Source of the DNA: Bacteroidales bacterium
GTDB taxonomy: Bacteria > Bacteroidota > Bacteroidia > Bacteroidales > UBA7960
Length of the DNA stretch: 5,599 bases
Direction: 5' to 3'
Assembly (NCBI GenBank): GCA_003557765.1
Contig: PWNO01000165.1
Location: forward strand, 1 to 5,599
Positions 1-5,599 of the stretch are shown piece by piece (the first letter of the stretch is position 1; each line of letters begins with the position of its first letter). The position numbers were made by a program, and so were the translations under genes. Under the pieces are notes generated by a model. That model was not told the DNA's origin. It made no database searches and was given only the letters and a program-made list of their open reading frames with translations.

Positions 1-1
1 C

Positions 2-457
2 CTCGACACCGACCTGCGAGCCCTGTGGGACTGGGGTGCGAGCACGGTCGTGACGCTGATGGAGACGCACGAACTGGAACTGCTGCGGGTGCCAGGTTTT
101 GGTGGGCGCGTCTCCCGCGCCGGTCTGCAATGGTGGCTCCTGCCGATCGTGGATGGCGGTGTCCCCAACCACCGCTTGGAGCAAGCCTGCAACCGGGCGG
201 CCGAGGACCTGCGTTGTCGCCTGGCGCCAGGGGAGGGGATCGTCATCCACTGCCGCGGCGGGCTTGGCCGCACGGGCATCGTTGCCGCACGGCTTCTGGT
301 CGAATTCGGCGAGGAGCCCGAAAGCGCGCTGTTTCGCGTGCGCCACCAACTAGTGGTCCGGGCCCAATTCAGGAAGCGAGCGATGCGTCAGGGATCCGGG
401 TGGGGCGTTTGGGCCTTGCGCACACAGGCGCGGTCTATTAGTGTCGACCAAGTGTAG
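2..457 (+). CDS. Dual-specificity/tyrosine phosphatase-like protein, 5'-partial
   Basis: The reading frame is open from base 2, so the gene starts upstream; the ATG at 50 is internal, since the preceding residues (LDTDLRALWDWGASTVVTLM) already fit the family. The cysteine-phosphatase signature HCRGGLGRTG is complete (CX5R; catalytic Cys codon at 251-253), and a likely general-acid Asp lies in LPIVDGG (codon 152-154). The family hydrolyses phosphate esters on Tyr/Ser/Thr of cytosolic proteins; the substrate here cannot be told. The domain can also occur fused to an ADP-ribosylglycohydrolase, so the missing N-terminus might be more than a phosphatase. After about base 340 the protein ceases to resemble the family: the expected RPGAI-type segment is replaced by basic sequence, while another frame reads GPGPIQEAS over bases 355-381. 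This could be a frameshift or a recombination junction. Base composition is much richer in GC than the following genes. Phosphatase fold: sure; intact gene: doubtful. Confidence 0.82.
   Translation, partial: LDTDLRALWDWGASTVVTLMETHELELLRVPGFGGRVSRAGLQWWLLPIVDGGVPNHRLEQACNRAAEDLRCRLAPGEGIVIHCRGGLGRTGIVAARLLVEFGEEPESALFRVRHQLVVRAQFRKRAMRQGSGWGVWALRTQARSISVDQV
343..376 (+). repeat. Imperfect direct repeat, copy 1
   Basis: The segment consists of CCACC, then T.GTGG, then GGCCCAATTCAGGAAG at 361-376. The same blocks recur at 575-607 with identical spacing (18 bases from CCACC to GGCCC) and one T missing in the last block. Each copy also holds a small inverted repeat (CCAC...GTGG). This copy sits inside the phosphatase tail, exactly where the family resemblance is lost. 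It could be a recombination or attachment scar, a duplicated gene end, or a dispersed small repeat; the sequence alone does not decide. Confidence 0.5.
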
Positions 458-574
458 GATAGTTATCGATTCGGGTAAAAACCTGCCCGCGGACCACCTT
501 TATTGTACACGCAAATGGACCGAAGCCAGTATCTTTAAAATTCGACCAAGCTTTAGAATGCCTGAGAACAATGC

Positions 575-607
575 CCACCGCGTGGTGGCGTCGGCCCAAT
601 CAGGAAG
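575..607 (+). repeat. Imperfect direct repeat, copy 2
   Basis: This is the second copy of the 343-376 element, offset by 232 bases: CCACC at 575-579, GGTGG at 584-588 and GGCCCAATCAGGAAG at 593-607. The last block matches 15 of 16 positions of copy 1 with a single-base deletion. The CCACC/GGTGG arms can form a 5-bp stem with a GCGT loop, but no T-run follows, so it is not a terminator. Similarity does not continue clearly beyond either edge. Confidence 0.5.
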
Positions 608-690
608 GTAATTAGCGCAACGTCGCGGCGATCGATCAGGTTTCTGCGGATATCCTATCGGGTTGAATAGCTCGATAATAAGCAGCTTTT

Positions 691-696
691 GGGGAG
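691..696 (+). promoter_or_regulatory. Shine-Dalgarno deciding the helicase start
   Basis: GGGGAG stands 8 bases before the TTG at 705. The upstream in-frame TTG at 663 has no comparable purine-rich site before it, and the 14 extra residues it would add are not like the family's N-terminus. This supports initiation at 705. Confidence 0.7.
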
Positions 697-704
697 AGCG
701 CGTT

Positions 705-2867
705 TTGGGTCTAAAAGGTCTCAATCTAAGGCCTACCTACTCGTCCGAAGACTCAAGTCTTTTGGAGGATTTTTATATTCCCGCACTGAGCCAAAGTGAA
801 TTCTACGACCGCGCGGTAGGCTATTTCTCCGCCAGTATGCTTTCCTATGCGGCCCAGGGTCTCAGCCAGTTTGTGAATAAGAATGGCGTTATGCGCTTGC
901 TTATCGGTGAGCCCCTCAGCACGGAAGAGTACGAGGCAGTTGTCAGGGGCATAGATTTGCGCTCTATTGAACTTCAGATTAGCGATAAAATGGCGGCGAT
1001 CTTGCAACACGCCGATAGTGCTTTAGTTCAGAATCGCTTGGAAATACTGAGTTGGCTAATCGCTGCAAATCGATTAGAAATACGATTTGCGCTCACAGAC
1101 CGGGGTATGTTTCATGAGAAGATGGGCGTTCTTACCGATGTCGAGGGTGACAGCATCGTTTTCCAGGGTTCGGCTAACGAGACGACCGCCGCCCTCCTGC
1201 CCGATTTTAACTTCGAGTCCATCGCGGTGTATCCCAGTTGGAAGCCAGAAATATTTGAATCTTATGCACATCCTTACATCGATCGATTTGAGCTGATCTG
1301 GAAGGGATATGCAACCCGTGTAACCACCATCGATATTCCGTCACGCTCATATGACCTCTTGCGAGCTCACTACAAGAAAGCCTATTCGCCCAAGGTTGAG
1401 GAGCCAAAGCTAGCCGCCTATATTGTTGTCCCCCCTGACGACGGCTTTCCACGGCTACCAAGTCGAATGGGGTCTAATTTGTATGAACCGCATTTTCATC
1501 AGCTCCGTGCCTTGCAGGAATGGAAAGCTAGTGGATACAGCGGGATTATGGCGCTAGCTACGGGCTCCGGAAAGACAATAACTGCACTCCATGGTGCCAC
1601 ATCGCTGGCAACTTATCATCGTGACCATGGCCGTAATTTTGTTCTCGTCGTCTCTGTTCCCTATCAAGTGCTCGCGGATCAATGGTGTGAGGTGATGCGG
1701 CATTTTTCTATTGAACCGCATCGATGTTATCGCGCGAAACAATACTGGCAATCCGGTCTGGACCAAGCTGTGTCGTCGCTAAAGTTACAGGAAGAGCCAA
1801 AGTTCCTGGCGGTGGTGGTCGTTAATGCAACCTTAAGAAGTGCAGAGTTTCAGTCCATAATCAAGCGCGTCGATAAGAACGACCTGATGTTCGCGGGCGA
1901 TGAGTGTCATCACCATGCAAGTCCAAGCATATTGGAAAGACTACCAACGGCTAGATATAGGCTCGGGCTTTCCGCGACCCCTTGGCGGGCCTCTGATGTG
2001 GACGCGCGTGAAGCGCTTAAGCAATATTACTCTGGTGTTGTAGCGATTTATTCGATCGCGGACGCGCTTCGCGACAAAGTCCTAGTGCCCTACGACTATG
2101 AGGTCTATCCCGTTTACTTAACTGAGGATGAATCCGGGGAATACCAGCGTTTGAGTGATGAGCTCGCCCCCCTGTTTTTTCGGAAAGAACAGGGATTGGC
2201 TGTGAATGCCGATTACATGCGTTCATTATTAGTGGCACGAATTCGCCTTCTGGGATCGGCCAGTAATAAATTCATCTTGCTGTCAAAAACGTTAGGGAGG
2301 GCCGCAAAGAAAACGCATTGTTTGTTTTATTGCGGCGATGGCTCGACAGAACATGATGGCGATGATCAGTCTCTACGAGATGTAGAACGAGTGGCACATA
2401 TTCTTAACGCGAACAACTGGAAAAGTAGCCGTTTTACGGCGGAAGAAACCGCAGCGGAAAGGTTCAGAATCCTCGAAAATTTCAGATACGGCTACATCGA
2501 CGCGGTGGTTGCTATTCGGGTTTTGGATGAGGGTTTTGACATGCCAGAGTGTGAGACGGCCTATTTATTGGCCAGTTCGCGCAACGAACGCCAGTTCATA
2601 CAGCGTCGTGGGCGCATCTTGCGTACCGCGACCGGAAAGAAGAAGGCGAACATATACGATTTCTTAATGCTTCCTCATCCAAGGTATCGTTCAACCGCAC
2701 TCAAATCGATGGTGCGGCAAGAGCTAATCAGAATGGTGGAGTTCGCACGGTATTCCCGGAACGGGGGCGATGTTATGGGCTTAGTAACAGAGATGTGTGA
2801 TTCATACGACATTGATATTGAGGAAATTCATGCGGACGTCGCAGCGATGGAGATGGTGTTGGGATGA
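705..2867 (+). CDS. PLD nuclease-SF2 helicase fusion, Dnd-type restriction enzyme-like
   Basis: Predicted cytosolic DNA-processing ATPase of 720 aa. Residues 1-200 form a phospholipase D-like domain: an opening LRPTYSSEDSSLLEDFYIPA, then YDRAVGYFS (34-42) and one HKD-type motif, H137-E-K139 with D145, followed by GSANET (155-160). Residues 260-660 are an SF2 helicase: ATGSGKT Walker A (285-291), DECHHH (399-404), GLSATPWR (421-428), VVAIRVLDEGFDMPE (601-615) and arginine-finger motif QRRGRILR (633-640). With one HKD motif the nuclease presumably works as a dimer, as single-motif PLD enzymes do. The architecture resembles proteins annotated as the DNA phosphorothioation system restriction enzyme, though similar fusions occur in other defence loci. 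The TTG start at 705 is chosen for its strong Shine-Dalgarno; a start at 663 would give 734 aa. The stop overlaps the next start as ATGA. Domain calls are secure; the Dnd link is by resemblance. Confidence 0.88.
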   Translation: MGLKGLNLRPTYSSEDSSLLEDFYIPALSQSEFYDRAVGYFSASMLSYAAQGLSQFVNKNGVMRLLIGEPLSTEEYEAVVRGIDLRSIELQISDKMAAILQHADSALVQNRLEILSWLIAANRLEIRFALTDRGMFHEKMGVLTDVEGDSIVFQGSANETTAALLPDFNFESIAVYPSWKPEIFESYAHPYIDRFELIWKGYATRVTTIDIPSRSYDLLRAHYKKAYSPKVEEPKLAAYIVVPPDDGFPRLPSRMGSNLYEPHFHQLRALQEWKASGYSGIMALATGSGKTITALHGATSLATYHRDHGRNFVLVVSVPYQVLADQWCEVMRHFSIEPHRCYRAKQYWQSGLDQAVSSLKLQEEPKFLAVVVVNATLRSAEFQSIIKRVDKNDLMFAGDECHHHASPSILERLPTARYRLGLSATPWRASDVDAREALKQYYSGVVAIYSIADALRDKVLVPYDYEVYPVYLTEDESGEYQRLSDELAPLFFRKEQGLAVNADYMRSLLVARIRLLGSASNKFILLSKTLGRAAKKTHCLFYCGDGSTEHDGDDQSLRDVERVAHILNANNWKSSRFTAEETAAERFRILENFRYGYIDAVVAIRVLDEGFDMPECETAYLLASSRNERQFIQRRGRILRTATGKKKANIYDFLMLPHPRYRSTALKSMVRQELIRMVEFARYSRNGGDVMGLVTEMCDSYDIDIEEIHADVAAMEMVLG

Positions 2868-3109
2868 ATCACGAAAACGATAAACGCGGGTCAGCGGATT
2901 TTGAAGATATTACAAAACTGCTCCGGGAGATGAAAAATAATCCTGAGGTTATCACCGCCGAACGTGATGCCATGGATGTTTTGATTGGCAAAATAATCTC
3001 AATCGAAAAGAAACATCTTTACCAAGTAGAATCTACTAGCACAAGGAAGCGCTTAGAGGAAATAAGGAAATTGTTGGATGACGAGCTTCTAAAAGCGATG
3101 GAAAAGTAG
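2864..3109 (+). CDS. 81-aa charged helical protein of unknown function
   Basis: I do not recognise a characterised family. The 81-aa product is highly charged, Cys-free and probably all-helical. It has no signal peptide or membrane segment. Its most distinctive stretch is KKHLYQVESTSTRKRLEEI (residues 49-67), followed by a Leu-rich helix (KLLDDELLKAM); residues 30-50 form another amphipathic helix. It starts in an ATGA overlap with the helicase gene and ends directly against the ATG of the SMC-like gene. A GGAG at 2849-2852 is a plausible but distant ribosome binding site, so translation is probably coupled. The fixed place between two large partners suggests a small subunit or adaptor that binds the helicase or the ATPase, which is inference. 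Coding status is supported by the exact overlap and abutment and by an uninterrupted frame with composition like its neighbours. Confidence 0.8.
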   Translation: MNHENDKRGSADFEDITKLLREMKNNPEVITAERDAMDVLIGKIISIEKKHLYQVESTSTRKRLEEIRKLLDDELLKAMEK

Positions 3110-5131
3110 ATGCGGATTAAACTAATAAAAATGGTCAATTTTCGTCAGTTTTATGGGGAAAATGAGCTGGGGTTTTCTATGGACCCAGAAAAAAACATCA
3201 CGCTCATCCACGGTGAAAATGGGGTGGGAAAGACAACACTTTTGAACGCGATTTTATGGTGTTTATTTGAAAAGCTTACGCCTGATTTCGAACGTCCAAA
3301 AGAGCTCGTCAACTATGAGGCGATGAAAGAAAATAGGTCAACCTGCCGTGTCGAAGTGACGTTTGTCTATGAGGGAAATGAATATCTAGCGCAAAGACAC
3401 CATATTCAGGGTGGGACTTCTCCCCTCAAGGTGTATCAAATAGACGAAGGAAATTTTCGTGAAATGCCCGGTCCTAAGGGTTTTATCAACAGTGTGTTGC
3501 CGCAAGACATGGCGCCTTATTTCTTTTTCCATGGGGAGGGCGTGGCGTCGATCTCCGATAGCAAGTCTAGCGCTAAGTTTCGAGAGGCGGTCCGAAATAT
3601 ACTCGGATTTACGTTTGCCGAGGCCGCGATAGACGACCTTAAGAAAGTGCGCACGGAATACACACGGAATCTTGCCAACCTTAGTTCCAAGGAAAGCGGA
3701 CTTAAAGAAGCGGCTGAAAGGAAGGCTAATTCGGAAGAAAAGCTGGAGAGGTTTAGAAAGAAGTTGCAGGTAATGATTGCAGAGGCGAAAGATAGGTCTG
3801 ACGACATACAACGCATTGAAGAAACATTAGGAAACAGCGGGCATTTGGATGCGGAACGGCTGAAGCGGGAAATAGGAGCGTCGGGAAAACGGTTAGCCGG
3901 TTACAGGATTCGCTTGGAATCGGTGGCCCGAGAACGGCAAGCCCTGATTCCGAAATATGGGTGGGTTGTTTTTGGATCTAAGCTTGTAGATCAGGGCTTA
4001 GATTTTATCGACGAATCGACGCTGAAAGGAAAAATACCCTCACCCTATCAAGATAGTTTCGTCAACGATCTTCTCGAAGCGGGAAGCTGCATTTGTGGCA
4101 CTGCGATTCCAGAGGGTTCAGTAGGGCGTGAGAATGTTAAGAAGCTTCTGGAGTCTGCGAATACAGCCCTGATCAATCAAAAAGTCATGAAAGCTCGATC
4201 GGTTGCTTCTAATGTGAAAGGGCGACTGGAGGAGTTTCTCGAGGAATTGCGGAGGCTAGAAAAGGAAAAAGGCTCGCTTGATAAGGCAATTGGGGAGGAA
4301 GAACGGACGCTTAAGGATTTGGAGAGTGAGCTCATCGGTATTGATGAGGAATCCATAAAAAAGCTTACTGTTGCCCGCGAGCGGCTTAAGAATCAGGAGA
4401 AGGACCTCTTGCGGGCCCAAGGCGCGTTGAAGGTGGAAATAGGGCGCTGTGAGGAGATTTTTGCGACGGCAAGTCGAGATCTGGCTGTGGGCGGTGCGAA
4501 CAGCAAGGCCGTGCAACGAGTAAGTGCGATCCAATCCGGCATAGAAGAGATGATCAAGCGATGTGAGGATCGCTTGGATGAGTTCGAGAGTTCTGCGAGG
4601 AATCAGATAGCGCGCATGGTTAACGAATTTCTAGAGGGATTTTCCAGAAAAGATTATCAGGTGAGAGTTACTGAGTCTTTTGACTTCCACCTGGCCAGGA
4701 CTGACGGACAGGTGGTTGCCAAGAGCAAAGGTGAAAGGCTTCTTTTGAATCTTGCTTTTGTCTCGGCGCTCATCGAGCAGGCAGAGGCGCGCTCTAAGGC
4801 ATCGGGGAAGTTCTTGGTACAGGGGACTGTGGCTCCATTTGTAATCGATGCGCCGTTCGGTGAGCTTGATGACACGTATAGGCGGGCAACAGCGGAATTT
4901 TTGCCAACCAAAGTAAATCAAATCGCGTTTCTGCTTTCGACCTCGCATTGGAAAGGACCGGTGGATGAAACGATTCGGAGAAAAGTAGGCAAGGAATATA
5001 TCCTGATTTCGAGCCGGACAGGGGAGCAGGGCAATAAGCCGACTGATCCGATTGAAATTAATGGTCAGACTTACTATCAATCGCGATACGGTGCGAGTTT
5101 GGACCAGACGACAATTGAGAAGGTGAAATAA
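3110..5131 (+). CDS. DndD-like SMC/Rad50-type AAA ATPase
   Basis: This is a 673-aa ATP-binding protein of the SMC/RecN/Rad50 kind. The start MRIKLIKMVNFRQFYGE is the usual N-terminus of such proteins, which fixes the ATG at 3110. Motifs in order: Walker A GENGVGKT (35-42); coiled coil about 175-280; a CxC hook, C327-I-C329-G; second coiled coil about 340-455; an ABC-signature-like SKGERLLLNLAF (539-550); Walker B FVIDAPFGELDD (577-588, Asp580); and an H-loop STSHW (610-614). The residue after Asp580 is Ala, where SMC and Rad50 have the catalytic Glu; E585 or D587 may serve instead. DndD-type ATPases of phosphorothioation systems are the nearest family I know, but this belongs to a distinct branch, so no gene symbol is given. 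It probably dimerises on DNA and couples ATP hydrolysis to sensing or clamping, with the helicase/PLD protein as effector (inference). The TAG before it and the TAA after it directly touch neighbouring ATGs. Confidence 0.87.
   Translation: MRIKLIKMVNFRQFYGENELGFSMDPEKNITLIHGENGVGKTTLLNAILWCLFEKLTPDFERPKELVNYEAMKENRSTCRVEVTFVYEGNEYLAQRHHIQGGTSPLKVYQIDEGNFREMPGPKGFINSVLPQDMAPYFFFHGEGVASISDSKSSAKFREAVRNILGFTFAEAAIDDLKKVRTEYTRNLANLSSKESGLKEAAERKANSEEKLERFRKKLQVMIAEAKDRSDDIQRIEETLGNSGHLDAERLKREIGASGKRLAGYRIRLESVARERQALIPKYGWVVFGSKLVDQGLDFIDESTLKGKIPSPYQDSFVNDLLEAGSCICGTAIPEGSVGRENVKKLLESANTALINQKVMKARSVASNVKGRLEEFLEELRRLEKEKGSLDKAIGEEERTLKDLESELIGIDEESIKKLTVARERLKNQEKDLLRAQGALKVEIGRCEEIFATASRDLAVGGANSKAVQRVSAIQSGIEEMIKRCEDRLDEFESSARNQIARMVNEFLEGFSRKDYQVRVTESFDFHLARTDGQVVAKSKGERLLLNLAFVSALIEQAEARSKASGKFLVQGTVAPFVIDAPFGELDDTYRRATAEFLPTKVNQIAFLLSTSHWKGPVDETIRRKVGKEYILISSRTGEQGNKPTDPIEINGQTYYQSRYGASLDQTTIEKVK
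5120..5126 (+). promoter_or_regulatory. Ribosome binding site of the fourth gene
   Basis: AAGGTGA lies within the last codons of the ATPase gene; its AAGG core ends 8 bases before the ATG at 5132. It permits independent initiation as well as re-initiation after the adjacent TAA. Confidence 0.6.
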
Positions 5132-5599
5132 ATGGCTTTGGTTTATATTTCCAATGAGCACAAAGAACTAGCCGAACGGTTGGCGCGAAACCCCACAAGT
5201 TTAGCAAAGAAATCAATATTTCCGACATACATGAACCTTATGGTGTTTGCGGCTATGGTCGGCTACTCCGCTAAAAAGATGAAAGCGTTAGAGCCGAAAA
5301 ATAGGGGTGCAGAAGTCTCTGAGCAAGCCTTCGCAAACGCGAAATTGGATGGGATGCCGTTTCTTCTAGCCCTCGACGCAGCCAAGAGCGGTGATGTGCT
5401 GAGAGACAATCGTGAGGCGGAATGTTGGAGCATTATTGAGGGCTATGCCGAGGGTGGGTTTCCTATAATTCAAGAATGGCTGTTGGATCGGCCAGGGGAT
5501 ATTGATGGCGTCGAAACCATTTTGTCGAGGATGGCGGAGGTCGCAAGTGAGCGAGTTAACGAGTCCAATGCCCCCCTAGAGCCAGATGTCGATTTTTAG
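5132..5599 (+). CDS. Dnd system-associated protein 4-like
   Basis: A 155-aa soluble protein without cysteine pairs, signal peptide or membrane helix. It has three recognisable parts: an N-terminal helix (EHKELAERLARN, 9-20); IFPTYMNLMVFAAMVGYS (29-46), which is the hallmark segment of the family annotated as dnd system-associated protein 4; and a C-terminal half with DVLRDNREAECWSIIEGYAEGGFPIIQEWL, where the Y.EGG...I..WL pattern (residues 105-117) is also typical. The family is known from its association with phosphorothioation clusters; its biochemical role is not established as far as I know. The ATG directly follows the TAA of the ATPase gene and has its own ribosome binding site. The stop codon TAG is the last three bases of the window, so the gene is complete but the operon may go on beyond it. 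The family assignment is from remembered sequence pattern, not from a search. Confidence 0.72.
   Translation: MALVYISNEHKELAERLARNPTSLAKKSIFPTYMNLMVFAAMVGYSAKKMKALEPKNRGAEVSEQAFANAKLDGMPFLLALDAAKSGDVLRDNREAECWSIIEGYAEGGFPIIQEWLLDRPGDIDGVETILSRMAEVASERVNESNAPLEPDVDF

Larger units (their letters stand above)
458..704. other. Intergenic leader between phosphatase and defence operon
   Basis: No convincing coding sequence, tRNA or Rho-independent terminator is visible here. It must contain the operon promoter unless transcription reads through from the phosphatase. The best -10-like hexamers are TAGAAT (554-559) and GATAAT (674-679), each 5 of 6 to the sigma-70 consensus, but neither has a good -35 at 16-18 bases, so no promoter is called. 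TATCG (656-660) and CGATA (673-677) form a short inverted repeat just upstream of the ribosome binding site and could be part of an operator, but five-base arms are weak evidence. The GC drop between the flanking genes happens across this region. Confidence 0.6.

Noticed and set aside
361..415. Inverted pair GGCCCAA (361-367) and TTGGGCC (409-415)
   Set aside because: Seven-base arms with a 41-base loop in GC-rich coding DNA can easily be chance; no further pairing extends it.
25..441. 138-aa plus-strand open frame overlapping the phosphatase gene
   Set aside because: Rich in Arg, Gly, Ala and Pro as expected of an off-frame read in GC-rich DNA; the phosphatase frame holds the HCX5R signature. 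Only bases 355-381 of it may be former phosphatase sequence.
472..505. Possible terminator: CGGG (472-475) with CCCG (486-489) before CTTTATT
   Set aside because: A 4-bp stem with a 10-base loop and no real T-run close behind it; too weak to call a terminator.
458..704. tRNA or CRISPR-like content in the leader
   Set aside because: No cloverleaf arms with a T-loop pattern and no short regularly spaced repeats are present; only two copies of one imperfect repeat, one of them outside the region.
3386..3811. 141-aa minus-strand open frame
   Set aside because: Antisense to the ATPase N-terminal half, no recognisable protein pattern; the sense frame has clear motifs.
4631..5161. 176-aa minus-strand open frame opposite the ATPase gene
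   Set aside because: It lies fully antisense to conserved Walker B and signature motifs and reads as an unstructured mixture without family features or ribosome binding site; a shadow frame.
5132..5599. Identification of the last gene as dndE
   Set aside because: DndE proteins are usually somewhat shorter and have a different pattern; the FPTY..LMVFAA and Y.EGG motifs fit the dnd-associated-4 family instead.

Overview
This window joins two kinds of DNA. Bases 1-457 are GC-rich (39 of 60 in bases 121-180) and hold the 3' part of a dual-specificity/tyrosine phosphatase-like gene. From about base 460 onward the DNA is clearly poorer in GC (for example 20 of 60 in bases 3121-3180) and uses many AT-ending codons. 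This suggests a GC-rich bacterium, probably a proteobacterium, that carries a horizontally acquired accessory (defence-type) block. The host assignment is inference only.

Layout: (1) 2-457, phosphatase-like CDS, open at its 5' end, whose last ~40 residues no longer look like the family. (2) 458-704, the only real intergenic stretch. It has no convincing gene, RNA or terminator, but it holds the second copy of an imperfect ~33-bp direct repeat whose first copy lies in the phosphatase tail. (3) 705-5599, a tight four-gene plus-strand operon: PLD nuclease/SF2 helicase fusion (720 aa), an 81-aa charged protein, a DndD-like SMC/Rad50-type ATPase (673 aa) and a 155-aa protein resembling 'dnd system-associated protein 4'. 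Junctions are ATGA (overlap), TAG|ATG (0 nt) and TAA|ATG (0 nt), so the four are almost certainly co-transcribed and translationally coupled.

How they may work together: the helicase/PLD fusion resembles the protein annotated as the restriction enzyme of DNA phosphorothioation (Dnd) systems. The third gene resembles DndD-type ATPases, and the fourth a Dnd-associated family. The cysteine desulfurase, DndC-type sulfur transferase, DndB and DndE are not in view. Either the modification genes lie downstream of base 5599, where the operon may continue, or this is a variant or stand-alone defence system built from Dnd-related parts plus an uncharacterised 81-aa subunit. The likely division of labour is that the SMC-like ATPase senses or clamps DNA and the helicase/PLD protein translocates on and cuts it. 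The two small proteins would be adaptors or regulators. That mechanism is inference.
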